From: Paragonimus westermani
Lineage: Eukaryota; Platyhelminthes; Trematoda; Plagiorchiida; Troglotrematidae
NCBI GenBank assembly: GCA_008508345.1
Contig: QNGE01003862.1
Location: forward strand, 3,882 to 67,881
Reading direction: 5' to 3'
DNA length: 64,000 nucleotides
The notes under the pieces are model-generated. The model was not told the origin of the DNA. It was given only the letters and a program-made list of their open reading frames with translations, and searched no databases. Positions 12,076 to 25,043 of the stretch are shown here, one piece after another; positions within the stretch are counted from its first letter, which is position 1; each line of letters opens with the position of its first letter. A program made the position numbers and the translations under genes.

Positions 12076-12444
12076 TTAGCACAGTTGTTCATACTGGTCA
12101 TGCACTGTAATAAGCTGCATATCGTCATGTGTTAATATCGCCGTAAAACATGAGAGTAATCTACTTACATTACGTCGTACTGTTCGATCCGAAACTCCTG
12201 TCGCCTTACCAACCACATGGTTACAGTTAATCTGCTTCGTTATTTGCTTCCAGCGTAAAATCGGATTGTTTAGGTCTGTGGTTTGTATGGCATTCCCATG
12301 ATTCCTGCTCAATACATATGGTCGTCTGCCAGTGTGTGTCTTCCCATAATTACAAAGAGCAAAAGTACCCATAGAAAACAGGTAAGAGAGATACACAGTT
12401 AAGGTTTCAACATAACACGAAGCTGTTAACCTGTTCAGAGTCAC
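12076..12444 (-). other. 122-codon open frame, weak HTH resemblance
   Basis: A stretch KATGVSDRTVRRNVSRLL in this minus-strand frame resembles a helix-turn-helix as seen in some transposases. No flanking DDE domain, inverted repeats or second conserved block was found, so chance is at least as likely as a relic. Confidence 0.15.
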
Positions 12445-15400
12445 TCTGGTGATTTTGAATGGAAACGACTGGTCTTTGTTGGAAAGCAGGTGAAACCTTT
12501 GTTTTATCTAACTACGAATAAAAGACTTGTCTCCATGCTCTTTATACTTTGATTTAAAGGATGTTTCTCAGCAGGATACATTTTGAGGACACAGGACAGA
12601 TTTAAATTGTCAAAAAAACTAATAACACTCAGGTGCGCTGTATCGAAAGTCAATTCTTTCGGGATGACGAAAATGCAACGACGCTATTTTGCATACGTGG
12701 TTTCAGCAATGGTATGACAACGATGTCACTTCTCTCGGTCCAGGGAGATCACTCAACTCAGCTTAGGTTCCTGCACATTGAACTATCAGTGTCGCACAGA
12801 ATGATCTCAACTCACATTCTTGTGCAACGTCACTGTCACATCGCACAGTACCAGTTGTTTATTTATTCCTGATAGAGCGAACTACCTTTCTACTCTTTTG
12901 CTAGTCCGGCTTTTGCCGGAAGGTCAGCCGGCGGTAAAAACAGCTCAACGCTTTGGCTGGAGCTCCTGCAAGTGGCTTGCATTGAAATCGCAGCTCGGTC
13001 ACACGGACACTTAGTGGTATGTACTCACGTTCAGGGTGAGCTATTTGTAAAACAATGCAGAAGATGGCACCCAAGTTTCCAGGCTGTGACGATTAAAACT
13101 CCTATGGATATAGTTGTCTCAGGGCGATCAGCACATAAATGTTGTATAGTGTTTCAGCTGATTTATACTGCAAACAGACGAAGTAAGGTAATTTTCTCTA
13201 TAAGTTGATGTTAAATAATTAACTCCAACAAAATACTCGGCTCGTTAGGTTGATAAAAAAATTAGTTGGTATTGAATTAGCGTATAACATCATATCCCAT
13301 AACCCACTGAACAGTAGCCGACTGTCCACCGTGTGGTTTTAACTCCTTCAGCCCTTGACGAAAAAAATGAACGGTCTACAAGAAATATCTTAGTTTGTCA
13401 TTGAAATATCATCCGTTGGTAACATGCAGCGGTTCGTAAAGATGGACTGCCGACCATATCTGAAGACAACCAATACTGGACGGAATCTACACCGTGGTTC
13501 CAGTGAACAACATGCTAAGGATTGTGGTGCTGTTAATAAGAAACACCTGATGAAAGTCCGATCACTTATGCAATTTCCGTAGTTCAACAGGTGAAGGTTC
13601 GACCCTTTGGATATTCACATAATCAGCAAACAGAACAATTAACTCAGTCTGCTTGAAGCATACAATACTAATGTTGATGTTACCAGTAACACTGAAATTC
13701 GCAAGTAGTAACACTATTCTTCACCGCAATACAGTTTTTGGGACACTGATTAGAAATTACTTTTACACCACTCGTCGCCAATTACTTCCTCGACGTTACT
13801 GTATACGTAATATTCAGACATTTTATTTCTACGTGGAGATTATCCAATCAAAACATCACTTGCGAACAGCACTACTCAGTTCTATCTAAAATGACGTTAA
13901 AAGTGTTTTAAACTAATCTTGTCACAGGGGAACACTCCCCTAAGATTAGGCGAACTGATTCAACTGGTCCGGTTTTCGTGGTTCTTCCCGGTATATAAAA
14001 ATAACCCACCATACTGAGAGCTGTTGACCTTAGTGATTATTCGATAGTTCTCGACTGTCAGTCTGTAGTCGAAGGAAAGTAGAACCAAGGTAGTCTCCTA
14101 CTACGCATGACTTAGGTGGAGCTACAGCGTTCTACTGCAACCAAAACCCGATCGCACACTCTCACTTGTACCAATACAGGAACTAAGCACCGTCATAATA
14201 CCGTAGAGAGGAAGTGATCTAACGTGAGGCAAAGCTTGTTATTTGTTCAGTAACTAGTATACGTGAGCCCTAGAGATCTAAAAGTTTCTATAAGTTTGTA
14301 CGGCGCAGAAACTAAATCCACCTTATTAATACTTCTTGATACTGAACCCCAAAACCGACATCCGACGGTCGGTTTCATCCTTGTTTGGATTCGCCAGGCA
14401 AAGATATTCTGAACGGGAAACCCAACCAGCCGCCTTTTACATGATCAGCCTTTTACAGCCTTTTACATTATCAACTGAGCCACAAATGCTGCCTGTGACC
14501 GAGGAGTTTGCAAGTAAATATAGCTTAGTTTCGCCCCGTTATTGTGGACAGACATAACCCAACTGGGTTTACCAGTTTGCGCTGGCTAAAACCGCAACTG
14601 CCCGAAGTAGTGTTTTTGATGCTTCTTCATGATCACCCTCATATCGACACTCCACGACTGCTATCGTCTTTGTTCGGATTTGTTTGCAACGTATCCGTAC
14701 TTATCAGCCCGGCGGAAATAAACTACAACTCGATGTTTTCCGTGTTAGTTCTGTGTGCTCTGTTATGCAACATAACCCTTCGTTTCTAAGGTACTATTTT
14801 TCTGCTCTCACGATCAAGCTTCGTAATACAGTCTGTATCCTCAGGTGTCATGTGTGACAACTGAGTGTCAAAGCTAAGAATGTATAGGTCGGAAATAGAG
14901 AAATATATAATCAAATTCCACGCCATAGGTACAACACTTTCTAGCTTACATACAACTGAAATTTTAAGAATATTGCACTGAAATGTAACTGAGCAACCTC
15001 AGTAAAAATGCCGGGAATTCGAAGTCTCCGCGGACTGTATTAGCACAACTCTTTGATAGATTTTTAGATAAGGAACAGTGGATATCAGTCATACATGTGA
15101 TATGTTCATTGTAGAAATATAGCCGTATGATCTCCGTTCTGACTACACCTATCCAAACAGTAAGCTTGGGACCGAATTGTTTCCAAAGGACACAAAGTCG
15201 ATCCAGATTAGATGTTCGCAAATCACGTGGTCTTTCACAAAAGATGCAAACAAAATATGGTTGTATGCCGGAAAAGAGTGTGGTTAACAGCACCTTTGTA
15301 CAAATATCAGGCACAAAACGCTTTACGTCTAGGTATTTAGTCGAAATGTGATTCTTTTATCATGGTTACACGATAAGGCTTGGAAGTGTTATTCGCACAC

Positions 15401-18088
15401 CTCTAGTTACTTCCAAACTAAAACGTTTGTCAAAACTGTACAGATATTACTTAAAATTGTTAGTTCCTATCTCAATCAGGTAATGAGGATGACATGAGAA
15501 AATGGGCGTGAGTTTCTAAGTTGTAGATTTTCACAATTTGCTTGAAAACATTTATTTTAAAGAAGAGAAAGAGGCGGATAAAAAAATCGCTTCACTATTC
15601 GATTTGCGCACCCACACGGCGGTGTGTTGTGGTCGGTTTAAATGATACCGTCTTACAAGGCAAACTAGAAATTGAAGGGATCAAATTGAATGTAATCAGG
15701 ACTTCTTGATTACACTTCAATAGTTCTTCTTTTTTCGATAGATTTGTAGTCAGCGGAAATTACTATTTTGATGAGCTCACGCTATAAATGATTATTGTGA
15801 AGTTGTGACGTTTGGTTGAAGACACTCTCGGCCACACGTTCTTACTCAACCCACTGTTGTGTTGATGATAGACGGGAATGACCTAAGGTGAATTTCAGAA
15901 CGATATTTAAGGAACTGCAACCATATCGGGGACTTTCACTGAAAAGTGTGGCCTTGTGACTTTTATTCCAGGTGGGTCTACGTAAGTTAAAATATTGAGG
16001 CAAGAATAACTCTAAATGGCAAAATACTGACCTAGTTAAATGTTTGTCAAAGCTAACGCTATGGACTAAGGAATTCAGACAAAATACCACAATAAACTAG
16101 CAACTTTCAGCAAGAAACGTGGATGGAACCACTCGCACCTATTCTTGCTTGTTGACTGAATTTATTAAAATATCTTCTTACGATAAAATATTTTCACCAG
16201 AGCAGCTTTAGACGTGACACATCACTTAGCCAGCCGGCGGATAAACCTCTGAAGGTTACTGATTGGATTTTGAATAATTTCGTACGCTATAAATTCCTGT
16301 GGCTGTTTATAACCGGTTGCCCTCTGACACGTCGCGAATAGTTCTCAGTTCTGAGAACTGCTGAATCAGATTCAGAAGCCTTCTGTAAGTAAGTAACCGT
16401 TCACCTAAGTGCAAGTCATTAAACTTTCTTATGACCAGAATGATGTTTGAAATGCAGTTCCCGCACGAACATACCAAATCAGTGCTTTGCCTTGTAAAAA
16501 ATACCTTGACGCCTTCGCTTGACTGTCAGGGATGTAATCGGTTGGTCTGCTCAAATGGGTCTAGCCAAATAACTGTGGTTTTGTGACATCTCGGCCGAAT
16601 GGGTCAATTCAATAGCGCAGGGATACGAGTAAGCGTTGAGCCTCCTCCGGCCGACTTAACATCATTATAACTAACCAGTGTGCCATCTCCGCCACAAATG
16701 GGTTGAAACCATATGTACAAAACATCCCATTTCCGTGCTGGCACAAGTAATTTATCTGTGGCACACAAACCTACAGATTTCAGGTCTTCAAAGTGACACA
16801 TTTGAAGCTCACGTTTGTACTCATGTTTAACCACCAATCGTCCAGTTAGGTTACATGTTAGTAGACTGTACTGTTCGACGAGACCGCAGGTTTACCATAT
16901 GAAGTTCGGTGAACATCCGTGCAGCTGCTGAGTGCAGTAGGCACAACTTCCCGTGACACCGAGAGAACGTCCTAGTTGTTCGTACTTAATCAGTAAAAGG
17001 ATATAACCATGAAGCGATCCCGTATGGACATTGAACTGGATTACTGGGTGAAAGCTGAGCATGGTGACTTAAAAAACAAGCTTGGATCAGAACGCTTGCA
17101 GGGAGCTTGCGTATGGCTGACCGATATGCCAAAGTATTAATTATATCCGTAACTCTTTATAGGCGCTGAAGGACTGGAAAGGCACGCCTACTGCTCGTTA
17201 ATATCTGAAAGTAAGGCATATTATACAATTCTGGCGTAAGTGGTGGATTTTTGAGAATGGAGATCAGTTGTAATATTGTGCACAAAAACACTGTAAAAAG
17301 GGTGTACATATGGCTTTACTGAAGGGATAATACGATTACAGGTAGTTAGGGTGAACGAACTCACTTTCAAACAGTTTTGTCTTTCTTGGCAATTTGGTGA
17401 ATTCCACAATTCTGATACACACTTTGGGCATTGGTCATACTTACAACGGTCGTTCACGTCTGCTGGTTTGGTTGACTAAGCTCTCTTGAATCGGTGGCTA
17501 GATGAACTGATCGTTCAATAAACTACAGAAATTTTACTCTTCACCCGGAATAACATTTCACTGATAAGCAAATGTAAATCTGAATAACATATGCTCTTGT
17601 TCTCAGCTTTTTACTGACATTTGAAGAAAACATTAATGGAGTTTCACTTTCTAACTACAATTTGTCGACGATGTAGATTCTCTTCCCTGCCCTAATGGAA
17701 CCCTGAAACATTAGAAAAGAATATTCTCTACCACTCCGTGTTCAATCCACTGCATGTGATCGATTGTAACAGACCCAATTTGTTCTTGTTTTTAATTTCC
17801 TTAATCCTGAAAAGCAACACCTACCCCAACGTAATGTTCTTATCACTGTCCCCGTTTGTTTTTTAAAATGCCTTATGGTGTGAAAATCCCACAGTGCCGC
17901 AGTGGTTCATATCTTATCTAATCTTCTCAACTTCAAATTTCGTATCAGCGCGATTGATTTAATGAAAAATTCGTACCCTGTAAAATATCACAAATGAACA
18001 TCCGTAACAACTACGTAGTACTTGCTCACAGTTAACAATTCCGTAAATGGTCTCAGAATTTTATTCCGATCAATATTTCGTCTCTCAG

Positions 18089-18167
18089 AAAAGATGTCCG
18101 GCTACCGGTTCAGTTACAACGTGCGATGGCAGCAGAGGCAGAAGCCACTAGGGAGGCTCGTGCAAAA
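18089..18167 (+). CDS. stom: Stomatin exon, coiled-coil start
   Basis: This 79-nt exon lies between ctctcag and gtgagt. With the split valine codon it encodes V-KDVRLPVQLQRAMAAEA followed by EATREARAK, the most conserved stretch of stomatins, where the SPFH domain passes into the Ala/Glu-rich oligomerisation helix. Its single leading base completes the codon left open at 8867, and it ends on a codon boundary, as the exon at 21815 requires. The intron before it is 9,221 nt and contains a decayed Penelope-like element. No frameshift or stop is present. Confidence 0.95.
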
Positions 18168-21100
18168 GTGAGTCCACAGGCCATTCGAACAACCGTTTGT
18201 TTTTCATCAAAACAGGACACCTGTTAACTGTCCATCTAACTTTTTTCCACTGTTCTTCACAGCGGTTCACTGCCACGGACAAAGTTCGTTGAAAGGGGAA
18301 ACCTGTAACGATTCAGTTCTTTAAATTTGTGGAATGTCTCAACCTTGAGAAGATTTCTCATGTTACTCTCAGTCTGTTATTGACAGATTAAGAAAAACAG
18401 TGTGTGTGGCGTTACTCAAGCAAAGTGAATTGTGAGTAGCACAAACACAGTTTCTTATTCGATCAGAAATGTTATCAAAGCTTTTAAAGTCTCGAATACG
18501 GAACCGGAAATGGGTGTGGAGAAAAAGACGGTTTCAAGTTTCCGTTGAACATGGAAGAAAACCGGGACGTTTTTCAAATATTTGTTCACTACACAGTGGT
18601 ACTTTTGGGTACAACTTAGGAAACTGCTTAGAAAAACTAAGAATTACTTTCTTTTTTAAAAGATAATGGCCTGGTTCTCTTATAATATTCGAGTAGAGTG
18701 GGCACTAATAGTCGTGTTGGTTTTACGATAAATGTGATTTACTTTGATAAGCTCGGTGGCTCGTTTAACTGAGCAGGTATCTCAATGTGGTGCTAATCTG
18801 AAGATGTTTGAAAATTTGAGTTAGAAAAGAATCTCCTCATGCTACCATCACTAAAATAGTATTCTAGCAACTTGCCGAAACATAGACAATTAAGTCGAGC
18901 TGCATTGACAGTGTATCCTTAAAAGTCGTCTCACTGTGCACACTGGAATATTTTGTTCCATTTTGACTTGGTGGTTCAGATAGAAAAAGTTCCAGTTCAA
19001 TTTGGATCGGAATTTTTCCCGTTATTGCACCTAATAAAACGTTTACTGGTAGCTGACCTACCATTACTGTAAGGCATGCTGATATGCTTAGAAATTAGTT
19101 TCAATAATTTATCAAGCGATCAGAAACATCTTGTCACGAAGTTGCCGTTTCTTTATTTCTTATAAATATGAAGTTGGAGTTAAGTATGTTACCAAATTTC
19201 TAGCAACTTAATTCTTATGAGTCTTGGGTCCTTGGTTCATACTCAGTACTGTATGTGTTATTTGCCTAATGCGTTCGTGGATAGTTTTCCAGTTTAAATA
19301 ACTAGATATGCTTTTTCTGGGGCTCAACTAGAGCTTCTGTCATCCATTCCAAATTTGTACCAATCAGTATGACTGGGAAACGAAGCAGTGACCAAATTCA
19401 TCAAAGTGTTGTCTCCCGGATTTGTTAATTTAGAAGAGACTCAATTGTGAAAAATCAGGGCTGCGACTGGACTCGATCTAGGAACAGAAACAGCATATCC
19501 GAACGTTGCAATCATCCCACCAGCTGAACTGCAAAGTCGCTGCTGGAACTCAGAAATGTGACATTTTGACGTAGTATTCCATCCGTCTCACTGTTTTATG
19601 TGTAATTCACCAGATGGTGCGGGCGACTGACTTCACCAGAAGGATTTTCCATGTAGCTCATGCTGGAATCCATCAATGCCACCATTCAGCGTCGAAACTG
19701 TATTAAGTACCTTAGCAGGTGTGTAAATTAAAAAATGCCCCAATTTAAACAACTTTTGATTTTGGCTGAATTCTCACCAGCGCCAGATGGGTAGCTGCGT
19801 CCAAATGTGACATTTCTGAGCTTCTGATGCGGCTGAGTACATCAGCCGGTAGAAAGCTTACCGCATTTGGACACGCCGTTTCTGTCGCCGTTTTGAACCC
19901 AAGAAGTGCCGTCATTTTACGCAGTCGATTCTTCTTTAAGCCACATACACACTGATCCGATAACCTTACTGTTAGTATGCCCAAAATTCAAGGTGAGAAT
20001 CATCCTTACTAGCCACAAAAGGAACGCACATCTTGTGTTTGCGTGAATATGAATTTTTTTGTTCATCCTCGTATATACATCCGAACAAACTATCCTTCGT
20101 TTTGATAAGCAAACAGTTGTGTTTTTCATCCGTTCACAGTGGGAAAAGTCATCTTTTGACACATTTCCATATCAGCTTCTAAATACTACGTTTCCCGCGC
20201 ACTATACTTTCTTTGATTTTAGACCAAAAACGATCATTCCCTCGTGGTTAGCCATCAAACTAATGTGCATCCACCAACGGGGTTCATAGGAAATTAGTAT
20301 CAGTTACTAACAGCGAGAGGTTAGCAGCTGGTTCGACCTAGTTGAGTTTCATCAGTACCATGGACGCCAAACGATCGAAGTCCTCACTTGCTAACAGGCG
20401 TGAAAATGCTTATTGACTAGATCACAGGATCGCGGTCACTGAATTCGAAAGAGTGTGCATAAGTTACTCTCTCTTAATATTACACTACCTGCAAACTTAC
20501 CATGTTACGGTGATCTGATGGGTAAACGTCTGCTGGAAGACTCTGCCCCTCACTCAAATGTTGTGGGTTTGATTGCCCGGTTGGCCTTTAGCCTGGTGAG
20601 AGCCCAATGGGTCAAAACAACCGATGCCGGCTTCATTGGTGATCAGTGAGACCAACTACTCCTTAGCTATTGTACATGCTAACTTAATGTGCATGAGTCT
20701 ATCGAACTGGTGATGAATCCTTGAACAGAATGTTCATGTTAACAATAAGCTGGAAACATTTTTGCCAGCCATGGATCTCGGCATTTCTAACGTGCAGTGG
20801 CAGTTCCATAAACCAGTAACTCCATATGTAAACATTTTCTACGCAGGCAAGTTTGCTTACCTGTATTTATTATACACTCTTTAATTACCGGCCAAACTTG
20901 ATGATCGTTCACTTATGTGTTGTTTGTGGTGAGTTTGACCGATAATGTGTTAGGTAAACAGTTGGTCTTCCTAATTGCACTCTACAATCTGCTCGCTGTT
21001 CTCACACCAACCTCGACATTTCTGACTAGTTCCTCAGATAGCTATTGGTTTTAGCCTGCCCGAAAATGGAGAGAAACTATTGTGGTCAATCTTTCACTTG

Positions 21101-21814
21101 TTTATACGACTCCATGTGCTGATACATCCATCAGTGGATACATTACACCACCCGGTTCAGAGTTTCCCCGTCTCATCAATGAGCCCCAATGGTTTTCATA
21201 AACAGAGATGAACCATTGTTAGGGCATGATTCCCTCTGAACGGGTAGAAATTAACCAATATTAGCATGCCCAATATTTCCTTTCTGTAGTATGCATTTGA
21301 TTCTCATGTCAGTGGGAACAATGAATCAGGCTCATTTGATCAGTTGTCTATTAACTCAAATAGACAGTACCTCAAGACAATATTGTTTGCCAGACTTAAA
21401 GTGCTTGTGCATAATTCCTTGCAAACTGAAACACGAATACTGTTTCATTCATCCTGTTCCGGTACGAGCATCTATCAGAAAAGTCCAACAACTTATCTGT
21501 TTACACACCAGATTCAACCAGATAAGTACGCAGAGAATGGAGCTCGCAAATTGCCCTAGAGGCCACTCGTCTAACTGGGTGGTTGATAACCACATGTGTA
21601 AGTGCTTTCTAAGGAACTTGGCAACACGTTTTAGGTTGATAAATGTCAAGGCGACTTTTACGCCTAAACGAAATAATTTACATCTCAGATTAATAAAAGT
21701 CCATTCCGATTAATTATCCCACTCTGGCCCGTCATACAGGCCAGAAATCGATATGATACACAAACCTTTTTCTCAGACAACCCTCTCTTCCGATGATGTT
21801 CTCACTATTTCTAG
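18168..21814 (+). other. Stomatin intron, 3.6 kb
   Basis: The intron runs from GTGAGT to CTAG. Its only recognisable content is the tRNA-like foldback element at 19.43-19.94 kb. A 140-codon open frame at 21291-21713 has no recognised motif, lies just upstream of the acceptor and is most likely chance. Confidence 0.85.
19430..19935. repeat. tRNA-like foldback element, complete but diverged
   Basis: The left arm begins agactcaattgtgaaaaatc. The right arm, read on the opposite strand, has agaatcgactgcgtaaaatg at the matching place. Both contain a B-box-like block (ctcgatct; ttgaaccc), an A-box-like block (agctggtggg; agccggtaga) and the shared inner motif ctcagaaatgtgacatttt. The centre is longer than in the 36.6 kb copy. 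The element lies in the second visible stomatin intron. Confidence 0.7.
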
Positions 21815-22003
21815 GTAATCGCTGCAGAGGGAGAAGAAAAGTCCTCAGTTGCGTTGAAGCAGGCTGCTGATGTCCTGAAGAGTTCCCCATTTGCTCTTCA
21901 ACTGCGTTATCTGCAGACACTGAGTGCAATTTCGGCAGAGAAAAATTCCACGATCATATTCCCCTTACCAATCGACATGCTGGTCAATCTTATGCGTCGC
22001 TGA
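21815..22003 (+). CDS. stom: Stomatin terminal coding exon
   Basis: This exon has 62 codons plus a TGA stop and follows a tttctag acceptor. It starts VIAAEGEEKSSVALKQAADV, continues through ALQLRYLQTLSAISAEKN, and ends at the family hallmark STIIFPLPIDML followed by VNLMRR. Known stomatins have the AEKNST-(I/V)-(I/V)FP(L/P)PID(M/I)L motif near the C-terminus, which forms part of the oligomerisation and lipid-raft segment. The tail after the motif is only six residues, shorter than in many stomatins. All splice phases agree with the two upstream exons, so this is an intact gene 3' end. The preceding intron is 3,647 nt and contains a foldback element. Confidence 0.95.
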   Translation, partial: VIAAEGEEKSSVALKQAADVLKSSPFALQLRYLQTLSAISAEKNSTIIFPLPIDMLVNLMRR

Positions 22004-22009
22004 CTGCAT

Positions 22010-24500
22010 TCTGCATGGTGTCAACGATCAGTACAAAGTCCGCCAATCCGATAAGCAGGACCCGGAAAACTCGTGGAGATTGGGTTCACGTTGACTATGA
22101 AACGCTTAATCTGTCCTTGGTATCTCTGAAAAGATCAATAATGTTAACGAATGAAAGTTACGAATATTTTTCCTGTTTTTCAACACTTTATTGTATTTAT
22201 GTTTCACAGGATGCATGGCTTTTCTGAATGTTAATTCGCTACCAAGTCAAGCATTGAGCTAACATTTTCAAAAACCCTTAGACAAGAAATAACACGAGTA
22301 CTTGTTGCCCTGGAATTTCCTCCTGAAACAGGTCCGTTATGTTTTTTTCTGTATAGTTACACAAAACTATGATGAACAAAGCTAGTTATGCTGGAGATGA
22401 AATGGAAGACGATAGCAATGTGCGGAACTCCTCGTAATTATCATCATAATTTTGCTCGTTCTTAATAAAGCAATCTTGAATCAACATATTTTTTGTCCGT
22501 TTCGTTGCTTTCGTGTACTGGGCAAACAGAACTGAGTACACTAACGGGGAAAAATTGTCCCACATTTCCCCATCAACACAACGTCCGTAGCACACGAAAA
22601 CCCTTTGCATTAGGTTTAACAATTAGCTAGCCTCGGCTCTAAGTTACCATAAATTGAAACCATCTCTCACAGAGCTCAGTCTTCAAAATGTCAGCTTCCC
22701 TACCGACTGTTTGGGATAGTCGTCACAAGAAAAGTACACAAATACCCAGAGCTTGCAATCGCTATTTATATCAACGTTCGAAATAGTTTCTCCTCTAAAC
22801 GAACAGGACAAACTGTCTTGATGCACTACCGATTGCCTGTGTAAAAATTCACTTGGGAAAGCAATCATGGCAGAGGTGTTGCGTCACTGCCCTTCTGTTG
22901 TCCACTGAAATCGTCATAAGTACAACGTTAAATTGATATACAGGGCAGCCGACGGCCCATGTCTCGCTTAATAGAATGAGTCGTATAAAACCGAGTTGTG
23001 GTTTGACTCCAACCGTGTGTTACTTTTAAGTCGGGTTGTTGAGCAAATATTTCTTATTGTTTTATGCTTTTTAAACCAAGATCAAAAGTTTTCACAGACA
23101 TTTGGCGCTCACCTTCATACGTTCACTCAGCCACACGTGCGAAACACTTGCTTCCACAAAATTCGGTCTGGAGGATTGTCATGGCGATTGAATCGTGCAC
23201 AACATAAATGTCAATGAAATAAGATGTCAACCGGCACGGTAGTCCATTAATGTCACTCATTTACTATGGCTCGAAATGTGTGTGGGAGTTTAAACTCCCA
23301 TCGGATTTTGACTTGGCCTCAAGGTGTTTTTAACACACAACTTCATGAGTGACTAAACCACGTGTTGTTCATCGGAGCCTGACCTTGGCTTAACAGCAGA
23401 ATGTACGGATGCTGTGAGGGAACTAACAATATAATCGATATAAGAATGGGTTTAGAGTGATTCGAAGAAAATCTACATCAGCGGAAACCCACACACTGGT
23501 CGATTGATTGCAGTTTAGTTTATGGTTGGACATCTTCTTGACCATATCGAAATACAGTCAAATTTAGTGGTGCCACTCAAATCTACAAAAGAATCGAAAC
23601 AGTTTAACTTCTCGTTCAAACCGTGAATAATGAAATGATATTTTATCTGTTTTCCCGACTCGTTTTGTATGCAGACCTATACCATACTCCATTAAACAAG
23701 CTTGTGTTTGTCTTCGCCTTGTTTCCTACTAAATTCCTTCACAACACTCGTTATCACTCATCAAGGGGTGGTAACTATTTCACTCCGCATCACGTTTGCA
23801 AAGTTGTTCGTGTGTTTATGCTATGGCCAGTCAATTGTTTCGGTCTCCACCACAGTTAGCAAATAACCAATCTGGTGTTGACAGATAAGTTGTCTGCATG
23901 TTTGCTCAACATGCGAAATACATCGGTAGAATTTATAAAATGCGTTCGAATTTGAGGCAACCATTTCTAGTTACAACTTTGAGCACAACAGACAAAAGAT
24001 TGGCATGACACAACTCGTGCTGAAGCAGATTTCGCTGCATCTCTACCGATATTTACTGCAGATGTGTGAAACGCACGAAATTTCCAACCGCAAAGCAATA
24101 TCAAAGGTCAAAGTTCAAAACCAGCTCGGTTGCTACCACAGCAGCATCAACGTTACAAACAATTCTTTTTTGTACGCACAAAGCAGAGTGGCAGATTCTG
24201 ACTGCAATGTTCTCGAAGTAAATGTTTGTTTCGAGTCAGTAACAGAATATATATAAAAAATTGATAAGCCAGTCACGTGTTGTGTCATCAAGTAATGCTG
24301 GACGATCGATGACGCTGGATCATTCCGGCTGTTTACTGTCAAGTTACCTGATTGTTTGACCGTTTTTTGTCCCTTTTCGGTAGGCGTTCGGCAACCCTAG
24401 TTCCAAGCTGGTACTCAGTTCTGTGGTTTGGAATTTCATACAACTAACTCGTCTGCAGTAAACACCAGTAAAGATGCAGCAAAATCTACTCGAGCATAAA
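22010..24500. other. 3' UTR of stomatin, then no gene seen
   Basis: After the inferred polyadenylation signal at 22464 I see no supported exon, RNA gene or repeat. Frames of up to 83 codons lack any recognisable domain. A short perfect palindrome, gggagtttaaactccc (about 23285-23300), is the only local structure noted. Confidence 0.45.
22464..22469 (+). terminator. Candidate stomatin polyadenylation signal
   Basis: AATAAA sits 461 nt after the stomatin stop codon. It is the first canonical signal I noticed downstream of the stop. The 3' UTR length is therefore inferred, not shown. Confidence 0.4.
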
Positions 24501-24509
24501 TCGTGTCAT

Positions 24510-24938
24510 ATTGTGGTGGATTGTCAGGTCGGAGGTGCGAGCTTTCGAACGCTCGGCCGAATACCTCAACGCGGGGGAGGTACGTTCAAAAACCTGCCGC
24601 GATCAGATCAAGGACAACGTGCGCGACCGGATGAATCATCGCTCGACTAGATCGGACCAACGGGCGAGGCAGGGCAGGCGAAATACGACAGACGGCCAGA
24701 TCGGAGGCGTGGTTTTTCCAACATTTAGAGGAACATCTCAACACGATTTTGGAATACGGTAAAGGTTAACATTGTGTGGATGGCGGACAGCACGAGCAGC
24801 CGGACGAGCCATCGCGCAACGAAATCGGACAAACAGCCGAGGAATGGCAAACGGAAAACCCCCGATAGAAGGCGCCGATCACGCACGTAAACCAGTCAGA
24901 AGTGCGCACGACGTGTGAACGGAAACCGGGGAGGGAGG
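24510..24938 (+). mobile_element. GC-rich internal region next to a candidate LTR
   Basis: This block is visibly more GC-rich and CpG-rich than its surroundings and has Arg-rich frames (for example RNGKRKTPDRRRRSR). It ends in a purine run, ggaaaccggggagggagg (24921-24938), exactly where a polypurine tract would prime plus-strand synthesis. I infer the 3' internal part of a non-autonomous or eroded LTR element. No gag or pol motif is recognised. Confidence 0.4.
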
Positions 24939-25043
24939 TGTTGCGGGTTGGAATTATAACTCATAAACGAGAGAGAGCGCGTTGCATGTGACTAGCGATT
25001 TGGACAATAAAGATTGTGCTTCGTTGGACGCCTTCTCGCTACA
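24939..25043 (+). repeat. Candidate short 3' LTR
   Basis: The sequence starts TGTTGCG and ends CGCTACA, which are near inverted complements in the TG...CA form of LTRs. It has an AATAAA at about 25004 and directly follows a polypurine tract. The length would be 105 bp, very short for an LTR. A diverged relative may start near 24420 (tgtggtttggaatttcatac...), but I could not align it convincingly and found no target-site duplication. Confidence 0.45.

Larger units (their letters stand above)
8868..18088 (+). other. Stomatin intron, 9.2 kb
   Basis: The intron runs from GTGAGT to CAG. It contains the PLE remnant at 10.5-11.64 kb. Elsewhere I see only AT-rich unique-looking sequence: a 13-bp direct duplication (cagtgctatataa twice, about 10026-10051) and a short run of three cagccttttaca-like units near 14435-14470. 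The open frames of 60-122 codons on either strand show no recognisable domain. Confidence 0.85.

Noticed and set aside
12076..12444. Transposase gene based on an HTH-like stretch
   Set aside because: Only one motif, no catalytic domain or terminal repeats; listed at low confidence only.
21291..21713. 140-codon frame, among the longest in the window
   Set aside because: It lies wholly inside a stomatin intron, shows no domain, and overlaps other frames of similar quality.
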